DNA of 15,451 nucleotides from assembly GCA_041628225.1 (NCBI GenBank), contig JBFKPQ010000052.1, forward strand, positions 1 to 15,451, read 5' to 3'. This document shows, in pieces, positions 14,937 through 15,451 of the stretch. This DNA is from JBFKPQ01 sp041628225. Lineage in GTDB: Bacteria; Actinomycetota; Acidimicrobiia; Spongiisociales; JAENVV01. Made by a program: the position numbers and the translations under genes. Position 1 is the stretch's first letter; every line of letters begins with the position of its first letter. The notes beneath the pieces are model-generated. The model was not told the origin of the DNA. It was given only the letters and a program-made list of their open reading frames with translations, and did not search any database.

Positions 14937-15451
14937 GTGGACGATCAGGCGGTCGTCGCCGCCCAGCTCGAGCGATCGCTCCGTGCCACCAGCACCGTCG
15001 AGGCACGCTGCCACTTGGGGCTCCCCATCGTCACGGGTGTCCCGCCGATCCTGGACGACGGAACGCCGTTTCCCACGCGGTGGTGGTTGACCTGTCCCTT
15101 GGCGACGCGGCGGATCGGGCGCTTGGAATCGGTGGGTGGCGTGCGAGCCATGGAACGCCATCTGGCGGCCAATCCCGATGCCGCCGCCGCATTCGAGGCG
15201 GCCCATGCCCGCTACGCGGCCGAGCGTGATGCGTTGATCCCGGACGGCGCCGAGCACCGACCGTCGGGCGGAGTGGCGGGCGTGGCGCGCGGGGTGAAGT
15301 GCCTCCACGCCCACTACGCCGACCACGCCTCCGGCCACGACAATCCGGTCGGAGCGGCCGTGGCCGTGTGGGTCGAGCCGCTCGACTGTCGCGTGGCGTG
15401 CTGCGTCGAAACCGACGCGGGCGTGGTCCGAAACCCGGAGTGGTCCGAGCC
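14937..15451 (+). CDS. DUF501 family protein (truncated by the window edge)
   Basis: A GTG three bases after the DivIC-like stop opens a frame that runs to the right edge, giving 171 complete residues and no stop. DUF501 hallmarks are visible: GVPPILDDGTPFPTRWWLTCPL (34-55), SVGGVRAMERHL (65-76), AAFEAAHARYAAERDALIP (84-102) and SGGVAGVARGVKCLHAHYADH (110-130), then NPVGAAVAVWVEPLDC (136-151). The function is unknown. The Cys and His residues in KCLHAHYADH, LTCP and CRVACC could be structural or bind a metal; that is inference. No Shine-Dalgarno site is seen, so translation is probably coupled to the upstream gene. DUF501 next to eno and divIC is a standard actinobacterial arrangement, often followed by a Ppx/GppA phosphatase. 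That next gene would lie outside this window and cannot be confirmed. Confidence 0.92.
   Translation, partial: MDDQAVVAAQLERSLRATSTVEARCHLGLPIVTGVPPILDDGTPFPTRWWLTCPLATRRIGRLESVGGVRAMERHLAANPDAAAAFEAAHARYAAERDALIPDGAEHRPSGGVAGVARGVKCLHAHYADHASGHDNPVGAAVAVWVEPLDCRVACCVETDAGVVRNPEWSE

Overview
The window is GC-rich, about two thirds G+C by eye, and every gene reads as actinobacterial. The gene order mfd, mazG, eno, divIC/ftsB-like, DUF501 is the arrangement known from Actinobacteria (Mycobacterium tuberculosis Rv1020-Rv1025 has the same backbone). The TP-methylase-MazG fusion, the high GC and a giant DUF11 secreted protein would fit an Acidimicrobiia/Ilumatobacter-like lineage. That placement is inference, because the window holds no rRNA or other marker that fixes it.

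Layout. (1) Positions 1-6388, minus strand: one enormous open frame that leaves the window at the left edge without a stop. It encodes at least 2129 residues: a signal peptide, about 260 residues of N-terminal beta-rich region, then about 15 tandem DUF11 (B_ant_repeat type) domains. Several long open frames on the plus strand here are antisense shadows. A well-formed promoter (TTGGTG, 17 nt, TATACT) and a Shine-Dalgarno site precede it. (2) 6509-7285, minus strand: a class I SAM-dependent methyltransferase, pointing the same way as the giant gene. (3) 7286-7451: a divergent intergenic region with three small inverted repeats. (4) 7452 to the right edge, plus strand: a compact housekeeping cluster. 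It holds mfd (transcription-repair coupling factor), a SurA/PrsA-like parvulin lipoprotein, a YabN-type TP-methylase/MazG fusion, eno (enolase), a DivIC/FtsB-like septum protein and a DUF501 protein cut by the right edge. Gaps in this cluster are 61 bp, a 4-bp overlap, 37 bp, a 4-bp overlap and 3 bp, so much of it is probably co-transcribed and translationally coupled.

How they fit together. The right half is genome maintenance (Mfd, MazG nucleotide house-cleaning), central metabolism (enolase), extracytoplasmic folding (parvulin lipoprotein) and cell division (DivIC/FtsB). The left half is a cell-surface or secreted repeat protein. No mobile element, CRISPR array, tRNA or rRNA was seen. I do not see a clearly new multi-gene system. 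The most distinctive items are the repeat architecture and recent internal duplications of the giant protein, its promoter, the inverted repeats in the divergent region, and the parvulin lipoprotein inside the mfd-mazG-eno-divIC cluster.
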